Positions 32,265 through 41,846 of a stretch of DNA of 64,000 nt are shown here, piece by piece; within the stretch, counting starts at the first letter, position 1; every line of letters starts with the position of its first letter. The stretch comes from Gnetum montanum (Eukaryota; Streptophyta; Gnetopsida; Gnetales; Gnetaceae). The translations under genes and the position numbers were made by a program. The notes under the pieces are model-generated. The model was not told the DNA's origin. It ran no database searches and was given only the letters and a program-made list of their open reading frames with translations. The DNA lies in contig MNCI01009064.1 of NCBI GenBank assembly GCA_015680685.1, forward strand, positions 2,106 through 66,105, written 5' to 3'.

Positions 32265-35200
32265 ATGATTCCCACAACCACTGCCATTTCCACCTCTAGC
32301 CTTGAGGCTCCTTCGGCTCAAAACATCATAGGTGTCGAGTGACCACATAGCCCAATGCTAGCACCACGCTAGTCTCTTAGGATTTGACACTTGCCACCTG
32401 AGTTCCTGGTGCAAGACACAGAGCGTTATGACTTCATCTGTGCAAAGATCTAGGCAAATCTACCCTTGGATCGCCAAGAACTTGAGGACAAACACAACTT
32501 CGAGTTCCTTCATCGAAATGGGAAGGAATTTATCCCTACCCCTGACATTACCATCCACCTAATGAAAATGTATCAGTAGATCTTAGACCAGCTGATGCGA
32601 GTCAGTAAGTCTAGGAAACGAGATACGGCGTCCCATTACGATGAAGTGTTCTAGGACAGACAAGAAGACCTAAACTCCCAATCTGAGGGTGGTAGCCAGG
32701 CTTACCCTATGACTATCCCTCCTACCCCGGTCTTCTGGTCAAATCCGCTTTTTGCATCTACCCCTTTTATGATTACCATGACTCCGTTGCAACCTACACT
32801 TTTATCAGCCATGGGCAGCCATCGCGTACCCTCAGCATATCAACACGCCACCCCTTCAGCTTCATTACCAGGCACTCTCCCTCCAAACTCTATCTTGTCA
32901 TCGTACCAAATGTCGGTCACAACTACATTGCCATACGTGCACATTGTGCCTACCTCATAGCTACATGGATTTCCCTCTCCCATTCCATCATCAATGCCTA
33001 TCCTACCATCAATAGCAGCCCCGCCCCCAACTGCGTGGTGGGCCTCGACCACTTCTCTCCTTGTTTTGCAACCCTCCCAAATGTCACACTACGTTTACCA
33101 CCAAGTGTACTAAGTCCCGCAAATGGTACAACCAAGCGCAAGACTATGGTCTGCCCCATCAATCACGTAAGTGACTAACCCTACACCACCACCAGCTACC
33201 ACTTCAACAGCACCACCAACTGGATGGTGGACTACACAGGAAACACCCTTCATAGGAGCAGCCCCAATGGTACCCCCTATGAGCCAATCCATTGCCCTTA
33301 CAATGCCACCAATGATGGTCACCCCTACAACCCCATAACCATCTATATCGTTCCCATGTCTGGACCAAGCGTTTCAACTTATCCAGACCCTCACTAAATA
33401 GATTAAACATCTCAAAGCCGTTGGTTCTGACACAGTGCAAGTCAACATTTTCTACCATGATGACCCCATCATCCCGATCGTTCCCATGGTCACATTACCC
33501 CCTAGGATGTCACTCCCCCAATTCACAAAATACAACAAGGAGGGTGATCCTAATGCACATCTAGTCACGTTTAGATCTGAATCTTTGTTGTTGCAGTAGT
33601 GGCCGCACACTATTATCCGTGTCTTTGTTATGTCTCTGATGGGAAAAGCTTTACACTAGTATCGTGTGCTCCCACATGCCTCCATCTCAACTATGGAGGA
33701 GCTGCTGACTCAATTTGTGACCCACTTCAAGTATAACTTAAAGCCAAAAGTCACACTGGATCAGTTGATGAGCATCAAGCAAGACCCACTGGAGTCGGTG
33801 CAAAAGTTTATACAATGGTGGAGCGCTACCCTGAATGAGATTCCGTGAGCCCATCGCGGAGGCCCATCTGTTGGCTATCTTCAAGGGGGAATTAAATGAC
33901 TTTATTAAGTCAAAACTATACTACCTAGCCCCATGCTTTCTCATTCAAGCTTTTGCCTAGAACAAGAGCATCCAAGAAGTAGCCGAAGCTAGTAAAGACC
34001 GGGCCTATGTTGCTTACAAAAATGCATACATCAAAAAGGACAAAGAGAAGGGCAAGGCCGCAATAGCCATGGTGGCCGTCATGGAAAACAAGGCCAAACC
34101 CAACAACAATAACAATAAAAAGGTAGCCACAATGTTGACTAACCCCACGCCTAACTTAAATAACATTTCTCAACCCTCAACGTCAGCACCAGAGACATCA
34201 ACCCAACCTAAACCCAACTTCGAGCGTAAAGACCTTTCCAAATACACCCCTCTACCGATCAAGCCTTTAGAACTTCTGAAGCAATTGTTGGGAGCTGGAT
34301 ATATCCAACATAAGCGGATGCTAGAGGAGGTGACTAAATGGCATCAACGGTACTGCGATCTTCTTAGGAACCCCTCCTTGGCTACGCCCAATGAGCCACT
34401 AGTTCCTAAGAACTTCCAGCTGGAACGATTTTGTGACTACCATCAACTTTGTGGTCACAACACAAATTACTATCTAGCATTAAAAGATGACATCCAACGG
34501 ATGATTGATTAGGGGAAGTTGGTTCTGGATGAAAGCAACCTTGTCCGCCCCGAAAATCAATCCATGCACGTCTACAAGGATCCCCCTCAACACCAACAAC
34601 GTGGGATGTCATCAATACAATTAGCGTTGATAGTAACCCAGAACCACCATAGTAGCCATTCATGGTTCGTGTACCTCAACGTAGCGTAGCGACACCAACA
34701 ACAGCAAAAAAGATGCCACAACAACCATTTATCCTCAAGGTTCCCACTCAGACATCTGCCCCTGCACCCTTCGTCTTCAAAACTACGCCGCCACCCACGC
34801 TAAAACCACAAGCACCGTTTGTCATTAGGGAGCCGAAACCATCAACTGCCCCCATCACATAGAGCCAATCTAAAATAGTCCCATAGCCTCCTCATTCAAA
34901 AAAAGGGGAAGAGCATCTGATGGACAAGACAGCCAAGGAACATACCGCATCAGGTCCCCCCAAGCCTACCCCCTTGTCCTCCATGCCTACACCCCCCTCA
35001 TCATCAATAGTTGACGCCGCTACATGCATGAAATCATCACCATCCCGCTCAAGAAGGTCTAGCCCCAAACTTGAAACTGCTCCTCCTCGAGAGATTCGTC
35101 TCCTAGGATGAATGGAGGAAGAGAAGGGCAGAAAAAAACAAGAAAGTGGACAAGACCTTCTAAATGCTCTTACTCAAGTCAAACAGGCTCTGAAACAAAA

Positions 35201-36061
35201 GAATACAACCTTAAGCTATATGACCTGGTAATGACCTCCACTGCACACCGCGAGGCCTTGGTTCACATGTTAATGTTGATACCAGTTGACGAAAACATGT
35301 TGGCAGAGGAGAAAGCGATCCATGCAGTTATGCTTCCTTCTATGCCCCAGGAATTACAACCAGCTCAGTTGACGTTCCATGATGAGTCCATTAAGGATGA
35401 CCCTAAGAATGATTGGGTGACAATAGCACCCCTGTTCATCACAATTTGGGTTGGTCAGCACAAGATCTGAAGAGTACGTGTTGATGATGGGGCTACTACA
35501 AATGTCATCCCATTCCCCATAGTGGACAAATTGGGCTTGGTTGATCAAATCAAACCCACAACAATCTCGTGTATGAACTCGTTCAACGAAGCATGGGTAG
35601 TGGTAAAGGGGACTGTCCACATCAATTTTCTTGCAGGGGACCAGTTCCCCACAAGCGTGACATTCATTGTGGTAAAAGAGATTCCTGGGTTTAACCTGAT
35701 CTTGGGGAGGTCATGGTTAGCCCAACTCAGGGTTGTCTCTTCACCCATACATCAAGAGATCCACCTACCCTATGCGGGTATGGAGGCGGTAATCTATGGT
35801 GACAAAATGGCCACCCAAGCAATAAACAATGTTGACATGGAGTAGGGTTCACAAGTAATAACCTCTAAAAATGAAGCACCTATCCTCACCAAGGCTACTT
35901 GTTTGGCTAATGATCTAGCCCAAAACGCCAGCTCAGAAAATGAAACTACGTGGCCTGAGTTGCCTTTTCAAGTGGTAAATAACGATATAGAAGAATACCA
36001 CAACAAAGCCCCTCGGCCTTATGCATCACCGAGCCCACGATGGGTTAGGAAGCAGCTATGA
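32265..36061 (+). pseudogene. gag-pro: Tat-B gag-protease polyprotein, broken
   Basis: Gag packages the RNA; the aspartic protease cuts the polyproteins. From the ATG the N-terminal part is P/T/S-rich (32,700-33,330). The gag core (33,480-33,960) reads FTKYNKEGDPNAHLVTFRSE, LLTQFVTHFKYNL and SIKQDPLESVQKFIQWW, the usual Tat gag layout. The finger-like CDYHQLCGHNTNYY (34,432-34,473) corresponds to the C-H-GH-C motif of Tat gags, with the last C replaced by Y. The protease active site is VDDGATTNVIP (35,480-35,512), with D-D-G rather than D-S/T-G, then NLILGRSWL. It ends RPYASPSPRWVRKQL at 36,058. It has many stops, for example at 32,340, 33,600 and 34,510. Confidence 0.88.
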
Positions 36062-36225
36062 GAATGATCGTTACTTGCATTAGCGTAACTACTGCACTAC
36101 TTCCAACATGATCACCACTTACATCAACCATACGTTCATTCTTCACACTGTTTGCTTCATATTCGTTCATTTACACTAACGTTTGTCTTATTGTTTAAAT
36201 CGTCCACATTATGCCCACTGTTTAC

Positions 36226-36365
36226 ATCACGAAACAACCCGCTAAGGCCTAAAACTAGCAAAAAAAAATTTCTTTACAATCCCGAAATGGCCTAACACTA
36301 CCAACGGTCCAAAATGGCCTAAAACTACCAAAGGCTCGAAATGGCCTAAAACTAAAACGAGATGC
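36226..36365 (+). repeat. Boundary array between gag-pro and antisense gene, Tat-B
   Basis: About four copies of cgaaatggcctaaaactacc-type units, the first as gctaaggcctaaaactagca. It is related to the arrays at 41,284-41,715 and 45,336-45,620 and shares their orientation. It lies between the gag-pro stop (36,061) and the 3' end of the antisense gene (36,561). Confidence 0.75.
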
Positions 36366-36560
36366 TCCCAAGGAGCTTAATTAATTAATAAAAAAAAAAT
36401 AAAACGGACAAAGAATAGACTAAAAACAAATAAAACACACTAACCAAAATGAAATAAATCTTTTTTTTATATTCCATACTTCATTCAAAATTATTAATCA
36501 ATAAGGTTTACAAAATTTTTTTAGAATCTAAAAACAAGAATAAAACTCTCTACCGCTACG

Positions 36561-36623
36561 CTATGAGTCTTCACTTGTACCACCATCCCCTGCCTTAGTG
36601 GGTCCTGCATTTTCGATTGAATC
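36561..36623 (-). pseudogene. Antisense gene of Tat-B, exon 7 with stop codon
   Basis: 63 nt: acceptor tttctttgttatgtag, then 20 codons (ENAGPTKAGDGGTSEDS) and a TAG stop. It is fully open and in the phase demanded by exon 6. Whether this terminal TAG is the original stop cannot be told from one copy. Confidence 0.65.
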
Positions 36624-36718
36624 CTACATAACAAAGAAAATAAAATAATTAGTTAGAGCTACGATAATTTTTTATAAAATAAATTATCACACCATAAATA
36701 AATAAAAAGGTGACTAAC

Positions 36719-37539
36719 CTGAGATGGCCCCACGTCCGTTTCAAGGGGTATCCGATCCATGTCGACCGCAAGGCATTGCAAGATCTCCTCCTCGGTAATG
36801 TTGGCCCAATTCCTATTTCCCATATTAGCGTTTGCTACAACTTTCTCCTTTTCTATGGTTGTCCATCTTGGTGGTCCTAGAGAAAAGGTGGCAGTAGTGG
36901 TCTCACCCGTGGGAAAATTCATCTCCCTTTCGAGAGATTCACTGACTGTCACCTATTGCATGAACCTGTCATAAGCCCCAGAAGCACCAATGATGTCAAG
37001 AAATACCTCATAGGTATGCAACTTGAAGGAAGCATCATGATACTGTTTATGGTAGGTGGCACGTTCCAGTTTATACATGTGTTTATGATTCTTCTGTGCC
37101 TACCCCCACTCATAAACCTTCATACTGTAATCCTTCCAATCTTGGTTCTTCCTGGCTAGAAGGTCCCATTGCATTCGCTGTTCGATTATTTCGCACATGG
37201 CTTCGTTGTTCCATCGCACGGCTGTCCAATATCTTACATAGTCGATGACAGCCATGTGCCAACTACCATCGTTAGTATCCCAGGCCAACAAGAATTCATT
37301 CCTGGATTGGAGATCCCCCACCTCAGCAATTAAATTAGCCTTCTCCTTCTCGAGCCTTTGCACCCATTTCTAGAGGTCTTCGTTTACATACCTAAATTCC
37401 CATAGGGAGCATGCCAAGTACAACGCACATTTGCTTGCTTCATCGTATATGTGATGAGGTACTTCAGTTACCTCCTATGGGAATTCGAGCACAGCATCAA
37501 CCTCAACTAATTGCTTAAGGTCCCACTTGAGGCGAGAGG
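36719..37539 (-). pseudogene. Antisense gene of Tat-B, exon 6 (coiled coil)
   Basis: 821 nt from acceptor gcggttggtag to donor ctcag|GTTAGT, ending in phase 0. It contains a heptad-like WVQRLEKEKANLIAEVGDLQ segment, tryptophan-rich pieces (GSWHMAVIDYVRYWTAVRW) and ANITEEEILQCLAVDMDRIP near the end. Stops in frame: four, all TAG. Confidence 0.75.
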
Positions 37540-37628
37540 CTACCAACCGCACACAAAAGAGCATTATTCACAGTGACATGGCGAAACTGTAATAATATAG
37601 GAAGCCTAGCATAGCATCTTTAACTTAC

Positions 37629-37910
37629 CCACTTCCAGGTCGATCTGCTTCAGACGATCAATCATGTCATCGACCACCCCCTCCATAAAAATGAAGCAGA
37701 TTGTCTTCTACCTTTCTTTGTCAGCAGAGGCCTCCTCTTCATTGGCAGGGGCCTCTTCCTCACTAGCCGAGGCCCTTTCTTCTACAGTAAGGGCCCCTTC
37801 TTCATCTGCTAGGGTCCTTTCCTCTATGGCTAGAACCTCTTCATCTTTGCCAGTCATCCCTGTTCTAGGGGCCATCACCTCTTCCTCCCCTTCTTCTTCT
37901 TCTTTTTCTC
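37629..37910 (-). pseudogene. Antisense gene of Tat-B, exon 5 (acidic)
   Basis: 282 nt between acceptor gctttattag and donor gaagtgg|GTAAGT. It encodes a glutamate-rich low-complexity stretch made of about ten-residue variants of (ALTVEERASASEEEAP), then one TAG, then FIFMEGVVDDMIDRLKQIDL. Plus-strand frames over it (37,664-37,930) are serine-rich mirror images and not genes. Confidence 0.7.
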
Positions 37911-38029
37911 CTAATAAAGCAAAATCATAATAGGCAAGATATACCAATTTTAAACAGATGCTATGCTGTGCAACACTACCTAGCGTAGCACAGCGTAGTG
38001 AGCGTTAGCTAAATAATAAAATACACTTT

Positions 38030-39082
38030 TAAATCGGGGACTGCACTCTGCGAAGTTTGAGTCGTAACTTCTTTCCCCCCTCTTCGTTTGTACGGGGAGT
38101 CTCTTCAATAGGGCAGGACCTCTTACGTTGCAAGCTAGTCGCCACTGTTTCTGAAATGAGGCATTTTCCCCTTGTCATGCTGCCCATATTAATGGAAGGT
38201 GCCTCACCCACACTGTCCTTGGCACAAAAGGCATGTTTCACCCGATCCCTAGTCGTCATCGAAAAAAATTCCCCAATAGCTTCTGGGGGATCTTGGGATC
38301 GTGTGGTACGAAAGACTTAGCAAATCCATGGTTTGGAAATCTAACTGCAGTCTTGTAGCACCTAGACATCATTCTTGCGAACTACCAAGAATTCTGCAAA
38401 ATGCCGCAGGCACGCTATAAATAAAGCATGGTGCATGTTGAAACGGGACTCAAGCTTACCACGGAGCTTGACCATTTCAACCTGTAAGCCTTTACAAAGG
38501 TATTTGGCCCAATTATAGTGAGTCCCCTCTTCCATGATATCCCACTCATTATCTAAGCGTGTTCAAATCCAAGGATTTTTCCTTGGAAGAGTAGCTTGGG
38601 GAAGGCACAAGCACAAAAGAGAGGGTAAATCGTTTTCGCCACCCCTAGCCTAACCTTCTAGATGTAGATCCCCTTTCAGTTCTTTGCCGCCCCTAGCCAC
38701 TTCTCAATGTTCCCCTGATGGTTTACATCTTTCTTGGATTTTTCTCCTATAGGGAGACCATCAAAAGGGACACCAAAAATATCTGCAAACAGTTGGTCGT
38801 TGATTTCAAACACCACCCATACACGGTGAACGTGTGTACGGAAGCGATTAGCCTTCTTGGAGAAGGAGTCAGCTAGGGAAAGTATTTCAGCAAGTGGGAC
38901 ACTTGGGTTGATGGCAAAAAATAAGTCCATGAGCCCAGCTTCTTGAAGGTTGTGGACAAGCATGGCTGGAGCCCCATTGGAGAGCCAACGCTGGGTCTCC
39001 TCCACCTCCCCGTACTTGAAAAAGAGGTTAGTTTCGTTACGCCTGGAGGTGATTACAATGACCTCTTGGGATTTCCTCGCCT
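38030..39082 (-). pseudogene. Antisense gene of Tat-B, exon 4 (largest)
   Basis: Entered through ctaactattatag. The longest open piece (39,005-38,676 within it) has GAPAMLVHNLQEAGLMDLFF, NRFRTHVHRVWVVFEINDQL and DIFGVPFDGLPIGEK. After a TGA, a TAG and a likely 1-nt frameshift near 38,590, it continues as LDNEWDIMEEGTHYNWAKYL and FNMHHALFIACLRHFAEFL, then a basic tail (KKLRLKLRRVQ). The vwv.Fei...lfadifGvP...G pattern is what recalls plant transposon-type proteins. The 3' border of this exon is uncertain. Confidence 0.65.
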
Positions 39083-39171
39083 CTATAATAGTTAGAAAAA
39101 TACATTAAAAAAAGGAGTTAGAAAAAAAATAATCATCGAACATATAACAACAAATTCACAGCTTAGCATAC

Positions 39172-39446
39172 CAGGTTTAAATGGTGTGGGAAATGGTGGG
39201 AGATCCATTAGCACATTTTCAATGGTGACTAGCCTTAGGGATGCCCATTCCCTATCCAACCAACTAGCTTCCTTACACTTTTCATAAAATTGGGAATACT
39301 AGGTTTGGTAGGTTTTAAACTCACCCTGAAATTGGCCTATTACATTGGCGCGCACATTCCCAGTAGAGGAAAAATCCTACAAGGCCATCTGTGCCAACGC
39401 CAAGGCATCTGTATCACTGTGAAGACCATTCTTATCAACATAAAAC
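39172..39446 (-). pseudogene. Antisense gene of Tat-B, exon 3
   Basis: About 275 nt encoding YVDKNGLHSDTDALALAQ, then QFYEKCKEASWLDREWA and a PPFPTPFKPG end before GTATGC. The frame requires the exon to start at a G preceded by CCAA; an intact acceptor would read CCAG, so the splice site itself seems mutated in this copy. Two TAG stops. Confidence 0.7.
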
Positions 39447-39535
39447 TTGGAAACACAAAAAAAATACACTGTTAACACCTTTGTCTAGTGTAACATGTAT
39501 TACACAACATGATGAGATACCTTCATAGAAATCAC

Positions 39536-39985
39536 CCGTCGGCATAGTAAACAGTCCTAGGTGGGTTCTGAAAACAGGTGCCCATGTGACGGGCAATGAA
39601 TAATGTGTTGTATAAATAATAGCATTTATACTTGAGCATGTCCCAAATCCAACTTAAAAGTCTCAAGCCTTTTGGGCACTGGTTGGAGCCTTCTGCCTAC
39701 TCACTCCCGATTGACCCATCGGTCAAAAATTTCAGAATGCCCTGGTTTGCCCCAGGCAATAGTGTTTTTGTGATTGCGACTACTGTCTCCGCTAATAAGT
39801 GTGACCAAACGATCACACTAAAATAGCGAAGGAGGAACTATAAGAAGTCCCGTGCGCCCTCCCGGAACTAGACCGCCTGCCACCCCACACATGCATGGGG
39901 AGGAAGAATGTTGGCCATCGATTCACTGAGGCAGCACAGGACTCCTACAATCTCAAGGATAATCAGAATAGGCTTCAACATGACC
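39536..39985 (-). pseudogene. Antisense gene of Tat-B, exon 2 (450 nt)
   Basis: Acceptor gctttgttgtgcag, donor gacgg|GTGATT, phase 2 at both ends, exactly as long as in Tat-A. Conserved pieces are RYFSVIVWSHL (A: QNFSVVIWPHL) and NTLFIARHMGTCFQNPP. Three TAG stops interrupt it. The donor aligns with the Tat-A donor base for base. Confidence 0.8.
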
Positions 39986-40835
39986 CTGCACAACAAAGCA
40001 TCAAACGTTAGCACTATGTTCGGGTGAAGTTTACACATAGCATAGCATATTCATCTGCTCACATATAGCGTAGCGTAACCTTTCTTTGCATGTAGCGTAG
40101 CATGTTCTCTCGGTCACAACTTTTTCTTTAATAAAAAATAGAGTCGAGCATCATAGGTGATATTACAAAGTGGCACTTACAGCGTGGCGTAGCCATCAGG
40201 CGCCGTACTGCATAACAACACTAGCTACGCCTTATGGTAATTGTTACACGATGCACACCACAACATAACAAGTACGCAGTGTAACAATTACATGTACGCT
40301 TAAGGGTGAAAACTATGATACGCACAACGTAGCAAGATATCGAATGAACAAACATAGGTAGACACATGACAATATCACAAACATACCCCTGTAATAGGCA
40401 TAGCAATGTAGCAAGTGTAATAATAAAAAATAAAGAATTGCAACCTTAAGTAGCATAGATGAGAGAAAATTTAGTGCCCCCGCCATCTCAACCCTATCTT
40501 GCCATACGAAATCACTCGTGCTACACTACGATTAAACACACATCACCCTAGGAAATTTTGCGAACGGCTAAATCCTTCTAAAAGATGGTACGCTACGCCA
40601 AGCGTGCGCTACGCCACTCAGGACCCTTACGGCAAGGCAGTTACCATTCTCAACAATGGCAATTAAGGCGATGTTGCATGCAACCGTAGCATAGCATCGA
40701 TCCAGCTGCTATAGTCAACTAGCGGCAATAACAGCGTGGTGGCCAAAATGACAACCAAAACAATGGCAGTGGACACAAATTTCATCACAGTAACAATAAC
40801 AACATCTAGAAAATAAGGACAGCATAGCGACTTAC
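39986..40835 (-). other. Intron 1 of the Tat-B antisense gene, rich in tagcgtagc
   Basis: About 850 nt with many tagcatagc / tagcgtagc words and relatives (for example 40,036-40,098, 40,171-40,196, 40,590-40,615). The same word fills the Tat-B LTR U3. Plus-strand reading gives no gene. The homologous intron in Tat-A carries the ctcacgct array. Confidence 0.65.
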
Positions 40836-40954
40836 TGAGCAGACAGAGCCTCCTCCTGCACTTCAATGCGCACCTGGGATAGGCGTCCTAGAGTGTCCTT
40901 CACCTCATCTACTTTGGCAAGTCCTCGATGCTTGCGTTCGCCTTTGGGTGCCAT
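40836..40954 (-). pseudogene. Antisense gene of Tat-B, exon 1
   Basis: 119 nt, starting MAPKGERKHRGLAK, open to a consensus donor (ctca|GTAAGTCGC) in phase 2. An upstream in-frame ATG at 41,077 lies only about 13 nt from the TATA box, probably before the transcript start, and has no counterpart in Tat-A, so I chose 40,954. Confidence 0.75.
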
Positions 40955-41089
40955 TGTCTCGCTTGCAAATTCCCTATCAATTGCTATGCTACACCAGTTC
41001 GCTCCCTCTCTATGCAATCGCACTACGCTCTGGGTATGGGCTCTGGGCCCTAACAATGAAAATGATAAGTTTACCAAGGGTTAAACCCC

Positions 41090-41097
41090 TATTTATA
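41090..41097 (-). promoter_or_regulatory. TATA box of the Tat-B antisense gene
   Basis: The minus strand reads agctataaataggggtttaa. It lies 136 nt upstream of the ATG at 40,954. The equivalent in Tat-A is at 4,224-4,230, with the same ggggttt-aa context and 133-nt spacing. Confidence 0.7.
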
Positions 41098-41283
41098 GCT
41101 AACGTGGTAAACTACTTGCCATTTTCATGACCTAATTAATGTGGGACATCCCTTGTAGCGTAGCACTATTGTGTCATAGTAACACCTTAGCGTAGCGATT
41201 GTCTATAGCATAACAAGTGGGCCCACCGAAAATTTTGTTCCATCTTAAATTAGCCATCTATCTTTACAAAGTTAACCCGTTAA

Positions 41284-41715
41284 TAGTCCGCTAAGACCTT
41301 AAACTAGCAATCTTGGTTTACATANTAGTCCGCTAAGACCTTAAACTAGCAATCTTGGTTTACATAGGACGTTAACCTACAATGTAGCCTAATGATGATC
41401 TGCAAAAACCTTAAACTAGCAAATCTTAGCTTTTAAAATCTACCTATTAACGGTCCGCAAAGACCTTAAACTAGCAATTTTAGCTTTCAACTCTACCTAG
41501 TAGCGGTCCGCAATGACCTTAAACTAGCAATTCCAACATATGCTTTAACCCAGTCAATAATCTACCATGTCCTATATGGCATCTCACTACTCATTCCGTA
41601 TCATAAACCAAATTATATAATATGTGACGGTCCTCTATGACCTTAAACTAGCAATGTTAACATTCGTTTCAGGTCTCGATATGGTCCACTAAGACCTTAA
41701 ACTGGTAGCTTCGAC
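41284..41715 (+). repeat. Boundary array between antisense gene and pol, Tat-B
   Basis: Seven or eight copies of a unit like gtccgctaagaccttaaact-agca. The first is present twice only because of an exact 41-bp duplication (41,284-41,324 and 41,326-41,366) around an N at 41,325. Spacing is mostly 40-60 bp. Nothing coding is seen between 41,100 and 41,846. Confidence 0.85.
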
Positions 41716-41846
41716 TTGCAAGTTTTACACAGCAATTGATGATTGTTTTATGTTGTATTGTTACTTTACAAACACTCGTTACATGCTATTGCTACAAAAG
41801 GTATCACTTGACTTCGCTTTTTCTTATTATAAAAGGTTTGGCAAAA

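Larger units (their letters stand above)
36561..40954 (-). pseudogene. Spliced antisense gene of Tat-B, seven exons, function unknown
   Basis: Read on the minus strand: exon 1 40,954-40,836; exon 2 39,985-39,536; exon 3 about 39,446-39,172; exon 4 39,082 to about 38,030; exon 5 37,910-37,629; exon 6 37,539-36,719; exon 7 36,623-36,561. Together they give about 1,000 residues. Most junctions have GT...AG borders (GTAAGT after exons 1 and 5, GTTAGT after exon 6) with matching phases. About ten of the in-frame stops are TAG, suggesting CAG decay. The N-terminus is basic, the middle helical and hydrophobic, then comes a Glu-rich segment and a coiled-coil, W-rich C-terminal part. Tat-A carries exons 1-3. 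Antisense ORFs are known in Tat-lineage elements. The central part loosely recalls plant transposon/mobile-domain proteins, low confidence. Confidence 0.8.

Noticed and set aside
37664-37930. Serine/alanine-rich frame on the plus strand
   Set aside because: Mirror image of the Glu-rich exon 5 of the antisense gene, whose splice sites support the minus strand.
41077-41079. Earlier start codon for the Tat-B antisense gene
   Set aside because: It lies about 13 nt from the TATA box, probably upstream of the transcript start, and Tat-A has no counterpart.
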